The notes: a model not told the origin generated them from the letters alone. DNA of 51,898 bases from Chloroflexota bacterium (GCA_016190585.1 JACPQH010000098.1:1-51898); one strand, 5' to 3'. Counted from the first letter of the stretch, positions 42,574 through 51,260 are shown. Made by a program: numbers and translations.

Positions 42574-44667
42574 CTATTTCGGGGCCTGCCCCGGCTTCGC
42601 GAGCCGGATGAAGCGCGAGTTGATGGCGACGATGATGGTGCTGAGGGACATCAGCGCCGCGCCCAGCGCCGGGCTGAGCAGGACGCCGAAGCCGTAGAGA
42701 ACCCCGGCGGCGAGCGGGATGGCCACCACGTTGTAGCCGGTCGCCCAGGCGAGGTTCTGCAGCATCTTGCGGTAGGTCGTCCGCGCCAGGTTGACCACGG
42801 TCACCACGTCGAGCGGGTTGCTCCGCACCAGGATGATATCGGCGGTGGCGATGGCCACCTCGGTGCCCGCCCCGATGGCGATGCCGACATCGGCCTGGGC
42901 CAGCGCCGGGGCGTCGTTGACGCCGTCCCCGGTCATGGCCACCTTCAGGCCGCGCGCCTGCACCTCTTTGACCTTCTCCGCCTTCTTGTCCGGCAGCACC
43001 TCGGCGAAGTACTCGTCCAGGCCGGTCTCCCGCGCCACCCAGGCCGCCACCTGGCGGTTGTCCCCGGTGACCATCAGGCACCTGATGCCCATCTGCTTCA
43101 GTCGGGCGATGGCCTCCCGTGACTCGGGCCGGATGATGTCGGCCAGGGCGATAGCCCCGGCTGCCTGGCCGTCAATGACGACATAGACGACCGTCTTGCC
43201 CTCGGCGGTCAGCCGCGCGGCCTCGGGATTATCGGCCGCCAGCCCGTTCTCCCGGAGGTAGCCGGGACTGACCACCTTGACCTCCCGGCCGTTGACCCGG
43301 GCCTGGGCGCCCTTGCCCGGCACCGACAGGAACGACTCGATGGGGAAGAGGTCGGGGGAGGCGGCGACGACGCCCCGGGCGATGGGGTGCTGCGAGTGGC
43401 CCTCGACCGAAGCCGCCAGCTTCAACAGCGCCTCGTCCGGCATCCCGTTGAGGCTGACGACGTCGGTCACGCCGAACTTGCCCAACGTCAGGGTGCCGGT
43501 CTTGTCGAATATCATGGCCTGGATGCCTCGCGCCTTCTCGAAGCCGTCCCGGTCCTTTATCAGCAGGCCGTTCCGGGCGGAAAGGGAGGTGGACACCGCC
43601 ACCACCAGCGGGATAGCCAGCCCCAGGGCGTGGGGGCAGGAGATGACCATGACGGTCACCATGCGCTCCAGCGCGAACGCGAAGTCCTGGTTGAGCACCG
43701 CCAGCCACAGGAATACCGTGAGCCCGCCCGCGCTGATGGCGATGATGGTCAGCCCCAGGGCAGCCTTGTCCGCCAGGGCCTGGGTGCGCGACTTGCTGGC
43801 CTGGGCCTGCCTCACCAGCTCGGTCATTTGGGCCAGGTAGGAGTCCTGGCCCGTGCGCTGCACCTCGACCGTCACCGCGCCCTCGCCGTTGATCGAGCCG
43901 CCGATGACAGCGTCCCCGGCCTTTTTAAAGACCTGGTTCGACTCGCCGGTGAGCATGGACTCGTCCACCGACGTCTCGCCGTCCGTCACCTTGCCGTCGG
44001 CGGGTACCTTCTCGCCGGGCCGTACCAGTACCCGGTCGGCTAGGGCCAGCTCGCCCAGGGGCACGTCCTTTATCGCGCCGTCGGGCATGACCCGGTGCGC
44101 CGCCGCCGGCATCAGCCTCGCCAGCCCTTCCAGCGCGGTCGAGGCCCCCATGATGGAGCGCATTTCGAGCCAGTGGCCCAGCAGCATGACGTCGATCAGG
44201 GTGGCCAGCTCCCAGAAGAAGACCTCCCCCCGCAGGCCGAAGGTCACGGCGCTGCTGTAGGCGTAGGCCACGGTGATCGCCAGGGCGATGAGGGTCATCA
44301 TGCCTGGCCGGCGGGCTGTCAGCTCGCCGAGGATGCCCTTGAGAAAGGGGTAGCCGCCGTAGAAGAAGATGGCCGAGGAGAGGCCCCACAGGACATAGGC
44401 GTCTCCGGGAAAGGTCAGGCTGAAGTTGAGGAACTCCTGGATGAGCGGCGAGAGCGCCAGAATGGGGACGGTGATGACGAGGGATACCCAGAAACGCCGC
44501 CGGAAATCGGAAACCCGGTGGCCGGCGTGCCGCTGGTAGCCGCCATTCTCCGGGTCGTGTCCCGCGTGTTCCCCCGCCCCGGCGGCGCCTTCAGCCGGGG
44601 CCGGCGTCTCGTGGTGCCGGTGCTCAGGCGACGGCCGGTGCTCGTGATGCTCCGTATGGTGGCTCAT
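42574..44667 (-). CDS. CPH-type heavy-metal P-type ATPase (CopB-like copper exporter)
   Basis: A 697-residue P1B ATPase. The membrane metal-site motif is SCPHALGLAIPLV (CPH, typical of CopB/P1B-3 rather than the CPC of CopA). The phosphorylation site is IFDKTGTLT, TGES lies in the actuator domain, and GDGVNDAPALAQADVG the hinge. The first 70 residues are His-rich (SHHTEHHEH, EHRHHE, HAGHDPE) and replace the usual CxxC metal-binding domain, as in CopB. Substrate is probably Cu or Ag, exported at ATP cost. The ATG at 44667 with GGGAGG is preferred to the longer frame at 44778. No copper regulator is adjacent. Confidence 0.93.
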   Translation of the reverse strand: MSHHTEHHEHRPSPEHRHHETPAPAEGAAGAGEHAGHDPENGGYQRHAGHRVSDFRRRFWVSLVITVPILALSPLIQEFLNFSLTFPGDAYVLWGLSSAIFFYGGYPFLKGILGELTARRPGMMTLIALAITVAYAYSSAVTFGLRGEVFFWELATLIDVMLLGHWLEMRSIMGASTALEGLARLMPAAAHRVMPDGAIKDVPLGELALADRVLVRPGEKVPADGKVTDGETSVDESMLTGESNQVFKKAGDAVIGGSINGEGAVTVEVQRTGQDSYLAQMTELVRQAQASKSRTQALADKAALGLTIIAISAGGLTVFLWLAVLNQDFAFALERMVTVMVISCPHALGLAIPLVVAVSTSLSARNGLLIKDRDGFEKARGIQAMIFDKTGTLTLGKFGVTDVVSLNGMPDEALLKLAASVEGHSQHPIARGVVAASPDLFPIESFLSVPGKGAQARVNGREVKVVSPGYLRENGLAADNPEAARLTAEGKTVVYVVIDGQAAGAIALADIIRPESREAIARLKQMGIRCLMVTGDNRQVAAWVARETGLDEYFAEVLPDKKAEKVKEVQARGLKVAMTGDGVNDAPALAQADVGIAIGAGTEVAIATADIILVRSNPLDVVTVVNLARTTYRKMLQNLAWATGYNVVAIPLAAGVLYGFGVLLSPALGAALMSLSTIIVAINSRFIRLAKPGQAPK

Positions 44668-44839
44668 ACCGGACCTCCCGAGGAGATATCTGTATTGTAC
44701 CGCGCCCCGTTCGCCGCCCGTCAAATAGACCCGTGACTGGTGAGGGGCGCGGTGATTATTTTCAGGCAGCCTCGACAACGGGACCCGCCTGTCGCCGGTT
44801 GGATTGCCACGAGGCGTCGCCCCGGGGTAGAATTCGGAG

Positions 44840-45829
44840 GTGATAGAGGAAATCGCGGCCGGGCTTTTCCGGATCGAAGTCCCCCTGCCCCGGAACCCGC
44901 TCCGGTCGATAAACGCCTACCTGCTCCGGGGGGAAGACCGCGCCCTGCTCATCGACACCGGCCTGAACCGGGAGGAGTGCCTTGCGGAGATGCTCGCCGA
45001 CCTGGCGAAGCTGGCGGTCGACCGCACGCGGACCGACTTTTTTGTGACGCACTTCCATGTCGATCACCTCGGGCTGCTGGCGAAGCTGGCCGCACCCGCC
45101 TCGAAGGTCTATTTCAACAAGCCCGAAGCCGATATCGTCAATTTCCTGGCCGTGCGGGAAAACCGGCTGGGTTTCTGGGAGGCCACCAACCGGACCTACC
45201 TGGCCCACGGCTTCCCCGGAGACGTGCTTCGGGCCGCCCTGGAGGTACACCCGGGCCGGCGTCCCGGCCTCCGGCGCATGGACTTCACCCTGCTGTCCGA
45301 AGGCGATACCATAGCCATTGGCGACTACGTCTTGAGGGTCATCGAAACACCGGGCCACAGTCCGGGCCATCTCTGTCTCTATGAGGCCGGGAAAAAGCTG
45401 CTTTTCTCCGGCGACCACATCCTGTTCGACATCACGCCTAACATCACCTACTGGAGCGATACCGAAAAGGCTCTCAAGAGCTACCTGGCCAGCCTGGAGA
45501 AGGTCTACCATCTCGATGTCGACCTTGCCCTGCCCGGCCACCGTAACGGCCAGCGCAACCACCGCGCCCGTATCCGCGGGCTCCAGGCGCACCATCAGGC
45601 CAGGGCCGGCGAGATACTCGACTACCTGGAAGACGGCCCGCGCAACGTCTTCGAGATAACGCCGCACGTTACCTGGGATGTCCCGGCCCGCTCCTGGGGG
45701 GACTTTCCGCCGGCGCAGAAATGGTTCGCCTTCGGCGAGACCCTGGCCCACCTCCAGTACCTGGCGGATGAAGGCCTGGTCACGCCGGAAACGCGGGACG
45801 ATAAGGTCGTTTTCAGCCGGACGCGATGA
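44840..45829 (+). CDS. Metallo-beta-lactamase-fold hydrolase
   Basis: A 329-residue protein with the binuclear metal motif THFHVDHLG (H71, H73, D75, H76), further ligands in TPGHSPGHLCLY, an aspartate in LFSGDHILFD, and a C-terminal ALPGHRNGQRNHRARI segment. A helical winged tail (about 255-329) is as in RNase Z/LACTB2-like bacterial hydrolases. The likely reaction is hydrolysis of a thioester or phosphodiester; the substrate is not predictable. The start is GTG 44840; GGAG is immediately adjacent, so the exact start is uncertain. Its end overlaps convergent tatD by 17 nt. Confidence 0.85.
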   Translation: MIEEIAAGLFRIEVPLPRNPLRSINAYLLRGEDRALLIDTGLNREECLAEMLADLAKLAVDRTRTDFFVTHFHVDHLGLLAKLAAPASKVYFNKPEADIVNFLAVRENRLGFWEATNRTYLAHGFPGDVLRAALEVHPGRRPGLRRMDFTLLSEGDTIAIGDYVLRVIETPGHSPGHLCLYEAGKKLLFSGDHILFDITPNITYWSDTEKALKSYLASLEKVYHLDVDLALPGHRNGQRNHRARIRGLQAHHQARAGEILDYLEDGPRNVFEITPHVTWDVPARSWGDFPPAQKWFAFGETLAHLQYLADEGLVTPETRDDKVVFSRTR

Positions 45830-46586
45830 GGGAGAACAGCCGGGCGGCGTTGGCGGTGGCGGCTTCGGCCACCCGCGCCTCGCTCAGCCCTTTCAGCTCC
45901 GCGACCAGTTTCAGGACAAGGCCGGCGTCGGCCGGGGCGGCCTTCAGCTCCGACGGCGTGCCGGGCTGGTAGACCACCGGCGAATCGGTCTCGAAAAGAA
46001 GCTGGTCGAGGCCCGTGGCTCTGACGGCGCGGCGGTGCTCATCGTGGTAGCCCACGGCCGGGTTGGCCGAGATGTAGTAGCCGGCCGCGAGGATGGCCCG
46101 CAGCACGCTTGAAGTGCCGGTGTACCAGTGGAAGACGGCCTTCCTGACGCCGGCCTTCTCGGCCAGGTTAAAGGCGTCGGCCCAGGCGTAGCGGGAATGG
46201 ATGAGGGCCGGCTTATCGTGCTCCCGGGCGATACGGAGCGTCTCGCTGAAGACCCGCTGCTGCAGCGCCTTGTCGGCCGTGTCCCGGACCGGCTTGCTGT
46301 AGTCGAGCCCCACCTCGCCCACCCCCACAGCCTGGTCGATGTTCGCGCGGATGAACTCCAGGCTCGCCTCGATATCCACGCCGCCCAGACGCCAGGGGTG
46401 GAGCCCGAGGGCGGGATAGACAAAGCCGGGGTGCTCCGCCGCCAGCTTCAGGATAGCGCGGTTGGAGGGGATATCCGAGCCGACGCCAACCACCGCGATG
46501 ACGCCGGCCTGGCGCGCCCGGTCCAGGGCGCCGGGCAGGTCCGCGACCTCTTCCAGGTGGGCGTGGGTGTCGATCAGCCGGAACAT
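45813..46586 (-). CDS. TatD-family metal-dependent hydrolase
   Basis: A 257-residue TIM-barrel amidohydrolase of the TatD deoxyribonuclease family. It has N-terminal RLIDTHAHLEE (H8, H10), a conserved glutamate in VGVGEVGLDYS, PALIHSRYAW, VFHWYTGT and LFETDSPVVYQ. TatD proteins are 3'-5' exonucleases or related hydrolases. It is a divergent member, since the usual FxxHCFSG reads VFHWYTG. The ATG at 46586 overlaps the end of the cupin gene region (GAGTAACATG), so it is the last gene of that operon. The longer frame at 46643 lies inside the cupin gene. Confidence 0.88.
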   Translation of the reverse strand: MFRLIDTHAHLEEVADLPGALDRARQAGVIAVVGVGSDIPSNRAILKLAAEHPGFVYPALGLHPWRLGGVDIEASLEFIRANIDQAVGVGEVGLDYSKPVRDTADKALQQRVFSETLRIAREHDKPALIHSRYAWADAFNLAEKAGVRKAVFHWYTGTSSVLRAILAAGYYISANPAVGYHDEHRRAVRATGLDQLLFETDSPVVYQPGTPSELKAAPADAGLVLKLVAELKGLSEARVAEAATANAARLFSLIASG

Positions 46587-46587
46587 G

Positions 46588-47046
46588 TTACTCTGCCTGT
46601 TTCCCTGACTTCGCCATGTACTCGGCCAGCGGCACGCCGTCATAGTCCCGCTTGAGCAGCCAGCGGTCCATGTTGTAGCGGGGCATGATGACCGCCAGGT
46701 GTGTGTACGGTTCTTTGGACCTCACCCGGAAGGTGGCCCGCGTGCCGTTCAGGATGAGGTAGCACTGCCCTTTCCTGATAGTCACCGTGTTCACCTTGTC
46801 GTGGTTGGGGACGAGGGTGTAGGACACCTCGGCCTCGCCCTGGAGGATGTACTGGAACTCGTTGTGGAAGAAGGCCCAGTGCGTCTCGATGCCCGGCAGG
46901 AAGTTCTCGATGGCCACGGTGGCCTCGGGCTGGTTGAAGAGAATTTTAAGCGGGAAAAGCTCCCGGGTGCCGATAATGGGGCCGCCGACAACTACCGGCT
47001 CGACGCCATCAAGGTCGGCGGGGTTGACCACGTCGGTAAGGTACAT
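46588..47046 (-). CDS. Cupin-like protein, paralogue A
   Basis: A 152-residue, one-domain, beta-rich protein. The segment ETHWAFFHNEFQYILQGEAEVSY resembles cupin motif 1 (His, His, Glu, Gly), and TFRVRSKEPYTHLAVIMPRYN could supply motif 2. It is about 80% identical by eye to the protein at 47342-47797, so this is a local duplication. Both copies are on the same strand downstream of a CoA-transferase. They may bind a metal and act on an organic acid or CoA-pathway substrate, or be regulatory. No specific enzyme family is recognised. It has its own GGAGGTGTCCC ribosome-binding site and is separated from its twin by 295 bp of repeats. Confidence 0.75.
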   Translation of the reverse strand: MYLTDVVNPADLDGVEPVVVGGPIIGTRELFPLKILFNQPEATVAIENFLPGIETHWAFFHNEFQYILQGEAEVSYTLVPNHDKVNTVTIRKGQCYLILNGTRATFRVRSKEPYTHLAVIMPRYNMDRWLLKRDYDGVPLAEYMAKSGKQAE

Positions 47047-47091
47047 GGGACACCTCCTGCGTGACCGGTTTCTGTAAGACCAACGGTTTAT

Positions 47092-47158
47092 CCCCCTCGC
47101 CTGGCAGGCGAGGGGGAAGAGGTTTCAGGTAGGGGCTTTTGTACTGCGCCCCTACCTG
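47092..47158. repeat. Two hairpins between the cupin genes
   Basis: CCCCCTCGCC-TGGCA-GGCGAGGGGG (47092-47116) and CAGGTAGGGGC-N11-GCCCCTACCTG (47126-47158), perfect stems of 10 and 11 bp. With the adjacent element they fill most of the gap and could shield or process the polycistronic mRNA. Confidence 0.65.
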
Positions 47159-47167
47159 CTACTTACT

Positions 47168-47282
47168 GAGGTCGTCCGAAAAGCGCTGTGTCATCCTGAA
47201 GATACGAAGTACCCGAAGGATCCGTAACCTCGGGGTCAGCCGGATGTTTCGCTGCGTTCAGTGACAAACTTCGGACAGCCTC
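47168..47282. repeat. MITE-like element, family 2, most complete copy
   Basis: A 115-bp element with 13-bp terminal inverted repeats GAGGTCGTCCGAA (47168-47180) and TTCGGACAGCCTC (47270-47282), differing at two positions. The interior (CGAAGTACCCGAAGGATCC, CGGGGTCAGCCGGATG) recurs in reverse at 32252-32331. The ends recur at 28555-28672 and 42434-42447. Confidence 0.65.
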
Positions 47283-47341
47283 TAAGGGCTTGGTCCCGGA
47301 CCACGGGCCGGGACTCTGAACAGCGCGCGTCCCTTCTTGTC

Positions 47342-47797
47342 CTATATCGGCCGGCCGATCTTCTTCATGTACTCGGCCACCGGCACGCCGTCATACTCCC
47401 GCTTGAGCAGCCATTTGTCCATGTTGTAGCGGGGCATGATGACGAACAGGTGCGTGAACGGCTCCTTGGACTTCACCCGGAAGGTGGCCCGGGTGCCGTT
47501 CAGGATGAGGTAGCACTGCCCCTTCTTGATAGTTACCGTGTTTACCTTGTCATGGTTGGGGACGAGGGTATAGGAGATTTCGGCCTCACCCTGCACGATG
47601 TACTGGAACTCGTTGTGGAAGAAGGCCCAGTGTGTCTCGACGCCCGGCAGGAAGTTCTCGATGCCGACCGTCCCCTCCGGGGCGTTGAAGAAGATCTTGA
47701 GCGGGAAGCGCTCGACGGTGCCGACAATCGGGCCGCCGACAATCGTCGGCTCGACACCGTCCAGGTCGGCGGGGTTGACCACATCGGCAATGTACAT
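47342..47797 (-). CDS. Cupin-like protein, paralogue B
   Basis: A 151-residue protein, near-identical in layout to the paralogue at 46588: same start (MYxxDVVNPADLDGVEP), same motif 1 region ETHWAFFHNEFQYIVQGEA and same end RYNMDKWLLKREYDGVP. Differences are mostly conservative and clustered at both ends. It begins 16 nt after the CoA-transferase stop, with GGAGGTATAG before the ATG, so it is the operon-proximal copy and perhaps the original. The strict conservation of the putative metal site in both copies suggests both are functional. The substrate is unknown. Confidence 0.75.
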   Translation of the reverse strand: MYIADVVNPADLDGVEPTIVGGPIVGTVERFPLKIFFNAPEGTVGIENFLPGVETHWAFFHNEFQYIVQGEAEISYTLVPNHDKVNTVTIKKGQCYLILNGTRATFRVKSKEPFTHLFVIMPRYNMDKWLLKREYDGVPVAEYMKKIGRPI

Positions 47798-47813
47798 CTA
47801 TACCTCCTTTATC

Positions 47814-48938
47814 TTAGCTGACGGCGCCTGTCTGACGCAGGCTGCTTATCTCGTCAGGGCTAAAGCCGGCTTCGGTCAGGACCGCGGCGGTGTTCTCGCC
47901 GGGCCGGGGCGGGGCCCGCCATTCCCGGGGGGCGGCGTTGGAGAACTTGAGGCCCGGGCCGAGCTGCTTCGCCGGTCCGGCAGAGGGGTCGTTCACGTCC
48001 ATGACCATGCCGCGGCTGACCACCTGGGGGTCCTTGTACATCTCCTCGAAGGAGTAGACGGGTGCGGCGCAGATGTCCTTCTGCTTGAGCAGCTCGAACC
48101 ACTCGTCCCGGGTCCGGGTGCGGAAGACCTTGAGGAAGGCGCCCTTTATCTCGGCCCGCTTGCTCATATCGAGCTGGTGCGGGATGTACTCCTCGTGTCC
48201 CAGGGCGCGGCACAGGTTTTCCCAGAACTGCGGCTCGATGCAGCCGATGGTGATATGTTTGTCGTCTTTGGTCGGGTAGACATAGTAATAGGGGTTGCCC
48301 CGGTACTCATCGCGCTCCTGGTCGGTCATGCGGATGAACCAGTTGTTCATCGAGATGACGCCGTCCACCATGGCGATGTCGACGTACTGGCCGACCCCCG
48401 ACCGCTCGCGGCCCAGCAGCGCCATCAGGATGCCGATGACGCTGAACAGGCTGCCGCCGGCCATGTCGCCCACCATGTTGACCGGCGGCATGGGGTCATT
48501 GAGCAGGCTCAGGAAGCCGGTGACGCCGAGGTAGTTGATATCATGCCCCACCAGGTTGCGGTAGGGGCCGTCCTGGCCGTAGCCGCTCAGCGAGGCGTAG
48601 ACGATGCGCGGGTTAATCCGGCGGATGGTATCGTAGTCCACCTGGAGCCGCTTCACCACGCCGGGGCGGAAGCCCTCGAAGATGACGTCGGCCTGCTTCG
48701 CCAGGCGGTAGAAGACCTCGCGGCCCTCGGGTGATTTCAGGTTTACGCCGATGCTCCGCTTGTTGCGGTTGTTCTGGAACTCGCGGAAGTAGTTGGTCCG
48801 CTGGCCGGTCATGTTGGGGCGGGGCGGCTGCTCGATGCGGATGACATCGGCGCCCTGCTCCGCCATTATCTGGGTGGCGTACTGCCCCAGAACGTACTGC
48901 GACAGGTCGAGAATCCTGATTCCCTCAAGAAGCATCAT
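47814..48938 (-). CDS. CaiB/BaiF-family (class III) CoA-transferase
   Basis: A 374-residue protein that would move CoA between organic acids. Landmarks are LEGIRILDLSQYVLGQYATQIMAEQGADVIRIE (split over 4-36), RNKRSIGVNLKSPEGRE, the catalytic aspartate D158 in NMVGDMAGGS, the YVDIAMVDG block and the C-terminal GPGLKFS...RPGENT. The family includes formyl-CoA, carnitine and benzylsuccinate CoA-transferases; the sequence does not decide among them. It overlaps ogt by 14 nt and is followed by the twin cupins, which may act on the same acid (inference). Two tandem ATGs are possible (48938, 48935). Confidence 0.92.
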   Translation of the reverse strand: MMLLEGIRILDLSQYVLGQYATQIMAEQGADVIRIEQPPRPNMTGQRTNYFREFQNNRNKRSIGVNLKSPEGREVFYRLAKQADVIFEGFRPGVVKRLQVDYDTIRRINPRIVYASLSGYGQDGPYRNLVGHDINYLGVTGFLSLLNDPMPPVNMVGDMAGGSLFSVIGILMALLGRERSGVGQYVDIAMVDGVISMNNWFIRMTDQERDEYRGNPYYYVYPTKDDKHITIGCIEPQFWENLCRALGHEEYIPHQLDMSKRAEIKGAFLKVFRTRTRDEWFELLKQKDICAAPVYSFEEMYKDPQVVSRGMVMDVNDPSAGPAKQLGPGLKFSNAAPREWRAPPRPGENTAAVLTEAGFSPDEISSLRQTGAVS

Positions 48939-49500
48939 CAGCCATCTCCGCCGGAAGATATCGCTCTATCTTATCCCGGGCCGGGTCTTTAGTCAACCCG
49001 GTTGAGATGACGCCCTCGAGCTCGAGGAGCCTTTTTTTCATCGCCAGACCGCCCCGGAATCCGGTCAGGGCGCCGCGCCGCCCCACCACGCGGTGGCACG
49101 GCACGATGATCGGCACGGGGTTGCGGCCGAGCGCCTGGCCGACGGCCCGCGGGCCTGACGGCCGCCCCACCTCCTCCGCCAGCCAGCCATAGCTCCGCGT
49201 CTGGCCGTGGGGTATCGCCCGCGCCGTTTCCCACACCTTGCGCTGAAAACCGGTGCCGCCGGAGAGGTCGAGCCGGTCGGGGAAGTCCACCCTCTCCCCG
49301 CTGATGTAGGCGCGGAAGCGCTCGATAAGGTCGCCGAAAGGCGCGGCGGACAATTCGGACTGCCTGAGGTCGTCGCCGAGTTGGTCCAGCGCGGCCTCCG
49401 GGGTAGATTCGGGCAGGCAGACCGCCCTCAGGCCCGAGGCCGAGGCCAGCAGGGCCATCCAGCCCAGGCGCGTTTCAAAGACGACATGGCGCAGCATCAT
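48925..49500 (-). CDS. ogt: Methylated-DNA-protein-cysteine methyltransferase
   Basis: A 191-residue suicide repair protein that removes alkyl groups from O6-alkylguanine. The active-site motif PCHRV has C135. The preceding FQRKVWETARAIPHGQTRSYGWLAEEVG is the helix-turn-helix, with its arginine finger in RAVGQALGRNP. The N-terminal domain (1-75) is Ogt-like. A tail of about 30 residues follows FRGGLAMKKRLLELEG. Its ATG overlaps the hpf stop (TGATG) and its end overlaps the CoA-transferase gene, so all are translationally coupled. Confidence 0.94.
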   Translation of the reverse strand: MMLRHVVFETRLGWMALLASASGLRAVCLPESTPEAALDQLGDDLRQSELSAAPFGDLIERFRAYISGERVDFPDRLDLSGGTGFQRKVWETARAIPHGQTRSYGWLAEEVGRPSGPRAVGQALGRNPVPIIVPCHRVVGRRGALTGFRGGLAMKKRLLELEGVISTGLTKDPARDKIERYLPAEMADDAS

Positions 49501-50051
49501 CAGCCCAGCCTGGGATCGATGAGGCCGTAGTTGCCGTCCTTGCGCTTGTAGACCACCTTCATCTTCTCGCCGTCGCTGTCGTGGAAGATGTAGAAGTCAT
49601 GACCGAGCAGGAGCATCTGGTCGATGGCTTCGTCCAGGGTCATGGGCTTGATGACGAAGTTCTTTATCTTGACTACCTGGGGGCCGGTCTCGGGCGGCTC
49701 GCTCGGGACAACGGCTTCCACGGCGGCTTCCTTGGCGAGGGTCGCCCGGGACGTGTCCGAGCGCTTGCCTTTGTAGTCTTCGAGCTGACGCGTCATGTTG
49801 TCGGCAAGCTTGTCAATCACCTGGAACTGGTCGTCCGCCCTCTCTTCGGCGTGAAAGACCGTGCCGTCGGCATCCACGGTCAGGTGCCCCAGGTAGCGCT
49901 TGGCGGGGTTTTTGGTCTTCTCTTCGGAGACCTCGACCTTCATCTCAAGGATGTTGGGGAAATGGCGGTTGAGCTTGCCGATCTTGCGCTCGACGTAAGC
50001 CCGCGCCGCTTGTGTTATCTCGATATTGGTCCCGGTCAAACGAAGTACCAT
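49500..50051 (-). CDS. hpf: Ribosome hibernation promoting factor, long form
   Basis: A 183-residue protein. The N-terminal S30AE domain (1-105: RLTGTNIEITQAARAYVERKIGK, then MKVEVSEEKTKNPAKRYLGHLTV) binds the 30S decoding site. The C-terminal domain (about 125-183: VKIKNFVIKPMTLDEAIDQML, HDFYIFHDSDGEKMKVVYKRKDGNYGLIDP) dimerises two ribosomes into inactive 100S particles in stationary phase. The ATG at 50051 has AAGGAGG upstream; the longer frame (50099) does not. It sits 17 nt after comF, a common neighbour of long hpf genes. Confidence 0.95.
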   Translation of the reverse strand: MVLRLTGTNIEITQAARAYVERKIGKLNRHFPNILEMKVEVSEEKTKNPAKRYLGHLTVDADGTVFHAEERADDQFQVIDKLADNMTRQLEDYKGKRSDTSRATLAKEAAVEAVVPSEPPETGPQVVKIKNFVIKPMTLDEAIDQMLLLGHDFYIFHDSDGEKMKVVYKRKDGNYGLIDPRLG

Positions 50052-50068
50052 GAAAATGCCTCCTTGTG

Positions 50069-50761
50069 CTAAATTTCTCGGGCCAGCGCCAGCCCCCACA
50101 CCGAGGCGGCCCCCCGGTTTTTCAGGGCGGCGGCGCAGGCGTTCAGCGTGGCCCCGGACGTGGCGACGTCGTCAACCAGCAGGACATTTCTCCCGTCAAG
50201 ACTATCATCGACACATTCAAAGGCGCCGGCGATATTGGCGAGGCGCTCCTCCAGGCTGCCCGTCCGGGCCTGGGGCGGCGTCTTCCGGGAGCGGACCAGG
50301 CCGCCGGCCACGGGCAGGCCGTTCCGCTTGCCTAGCTCCCGCGCCAGCAGCGCCGACTGGTTGTAGCCGCGCTCCCGCAGGCGGGCGGGGTGCAGGGGCA
50401 CCGGGACCAGGACGTCGGCCGGCAGGGGATTGGCCGCCAGGTAATCGAACAGCAGCGCGGCGAGGCAGCCGGCCAGGCTGCGCAGGTTCCGGTATTTGAA
50501 CTGGTGGACGGCCTCGCGGAGCACCCCCTCGAAGCGGAAAGGCGAGCGGACGCCGTCTATGCGGGCCGGCCGGGCGGCGCACTCCGGGCACACCGCCGGC
50601 GACGGCCGGCCGCACCTCGGGCAGATAGGGGGTTCGATAGGGATAAGGAGCTTCAGACAGTCGCGACAGATGTAATCCCCTTCTTTGCCGCAGGCGACGC
50701 ACCGCTTGGGAAAAAGAAGGTCAACTGCCACCTCCCTGAGTTTGACGAGTTGAGGAAGCAT
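50069..50761 (-). CDS. ComF-family protein
   Basis: A 230-residue protein with an N-terminal zinc finger (CVACGKEGDYICRDCL, CPRCGRPSPAVCPEC) and a C-terminal phosphoribosyltransferase-like domain whose PRPP loop reads VLLVDDVATSGATL. It also has VLVPVPLHPARLRERGYNQSALLA. ComF is needed for inward transfer of DNA in competence of several bacteria, probably as an accessory nucleotide- or DNA-binding factor. No other competence gene is nearby. The ATG at 50761 lies 32 nt after the zinc-ribbon gene, with GGTGAT as the ribosome-binding site. The longer frame (50884) overlaps that gene. Confidence 0.9.
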   Translation of the reverse strand: MLPQLVKLREVAVDLLFPKRCVACGKEGDYICRDCLKLLIPIEPPICPRCGRPSPAVCPECAARPARIDGVRSPFRFEGVLREAVHQFKYRNLRSLAGCLAALLFDYLAANPLPADVLVPVPLHPARLRERGYNQSALLARELGKRNGLPVAGGLVRSRKTPPQARTGSLEERLANIAGAFECVDDSLDGRNVLLVDDVATSGATLNACAAALKNRGAASVWGLALAREI

Positions 50762-50793
50762 AGTATCACCGGTGCCGTATTGAACCGGAAACC

Positions 50794-51006
50794 CTAGCGG
50801 GAACGGGAGTTGTGCAGCGCCCCGCTCATGATCGGCTCGTTGATGTAGACATCCCCGTTCCTGATCTTCAGATTGAAGCCGCAATCAGGATTGGTGCAGA
50901 CCCAGGCCTTGAAGTTAATGGGCGCGCCCTGGCTGCCGAAATCAGATAATGGTACCAGGTCGCCGGTGCTGCACTTCTGGCATTTGGGGAAATTGAACTG
51001 TTCCAT
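50794..51006 (-). CDS. Small zinc-ribbon protein
   Basis: A 70-residue protein, MEQFNFPKCQKCSTGDLVPL onward, with a four-cysteine zinc site (C9, C12 and the pair in WVCTNPDCGF). The middle segment LSDFGSQGAPINFKAWVC looks like a beta-ribbon and is followed by LKIRNGDVYINEPI. Function unknown. The ATG at 51006 has GGAGGGC upstream; the longer frame to 51063 lacks one. It is the first gene of the operon with comF, hpf, ogt and the CoA-transferase. Confidence 0.75.
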   Translation of the reverse strand: MEQFNFPKCQKCSTGDLVPLSDFGSQGAPINFKAWVCTNPDCGFNLKIRNGDVYINEPIMSGALHNSRSR

Positions 51007-51146
51007 GAAGCCCTCCTCCCAGCCAGTTGTCTGGCAAAACCCGAATAAGTATACACCACCCACGGCTAATTAACAACCTGACCGGACGCTATTCCCGCAA
51101 CTTGCGCGGACCGGAGACGTTAGCGTAAAATTAGGAGGATTCTCAG

Positions 51147-51218
51147 GGCGACGTGGCCAAGTGGCAAGGCGGGGGTCTGCAAAACCCCTATTCACCGGTT
51201 CGAATCCGGTCGTCGCCT
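51147..51218 (+). tRNA. tRNA-Cys (GCA)
   Basis: A 72-nt cloverleaf: acceptor GGCGACG/CGTCGCC, anticodon stem GGGGT/ACCCC with loop CTGCAAA (anticodon GCA), T-arm CCGG-TTCGAAT-CCGG, and discriminator U73, a hallmark of tRNA-Cys. CCA is not encoded. An integrase remnant lies shortly downstream, as expected where an element had used this gene for integration. Confidence 0.95.
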
Positions 51219-51260
51219 CACTACTTTTATCCTGCTATGGCTTGCCCTCCCCAGGGTTGA

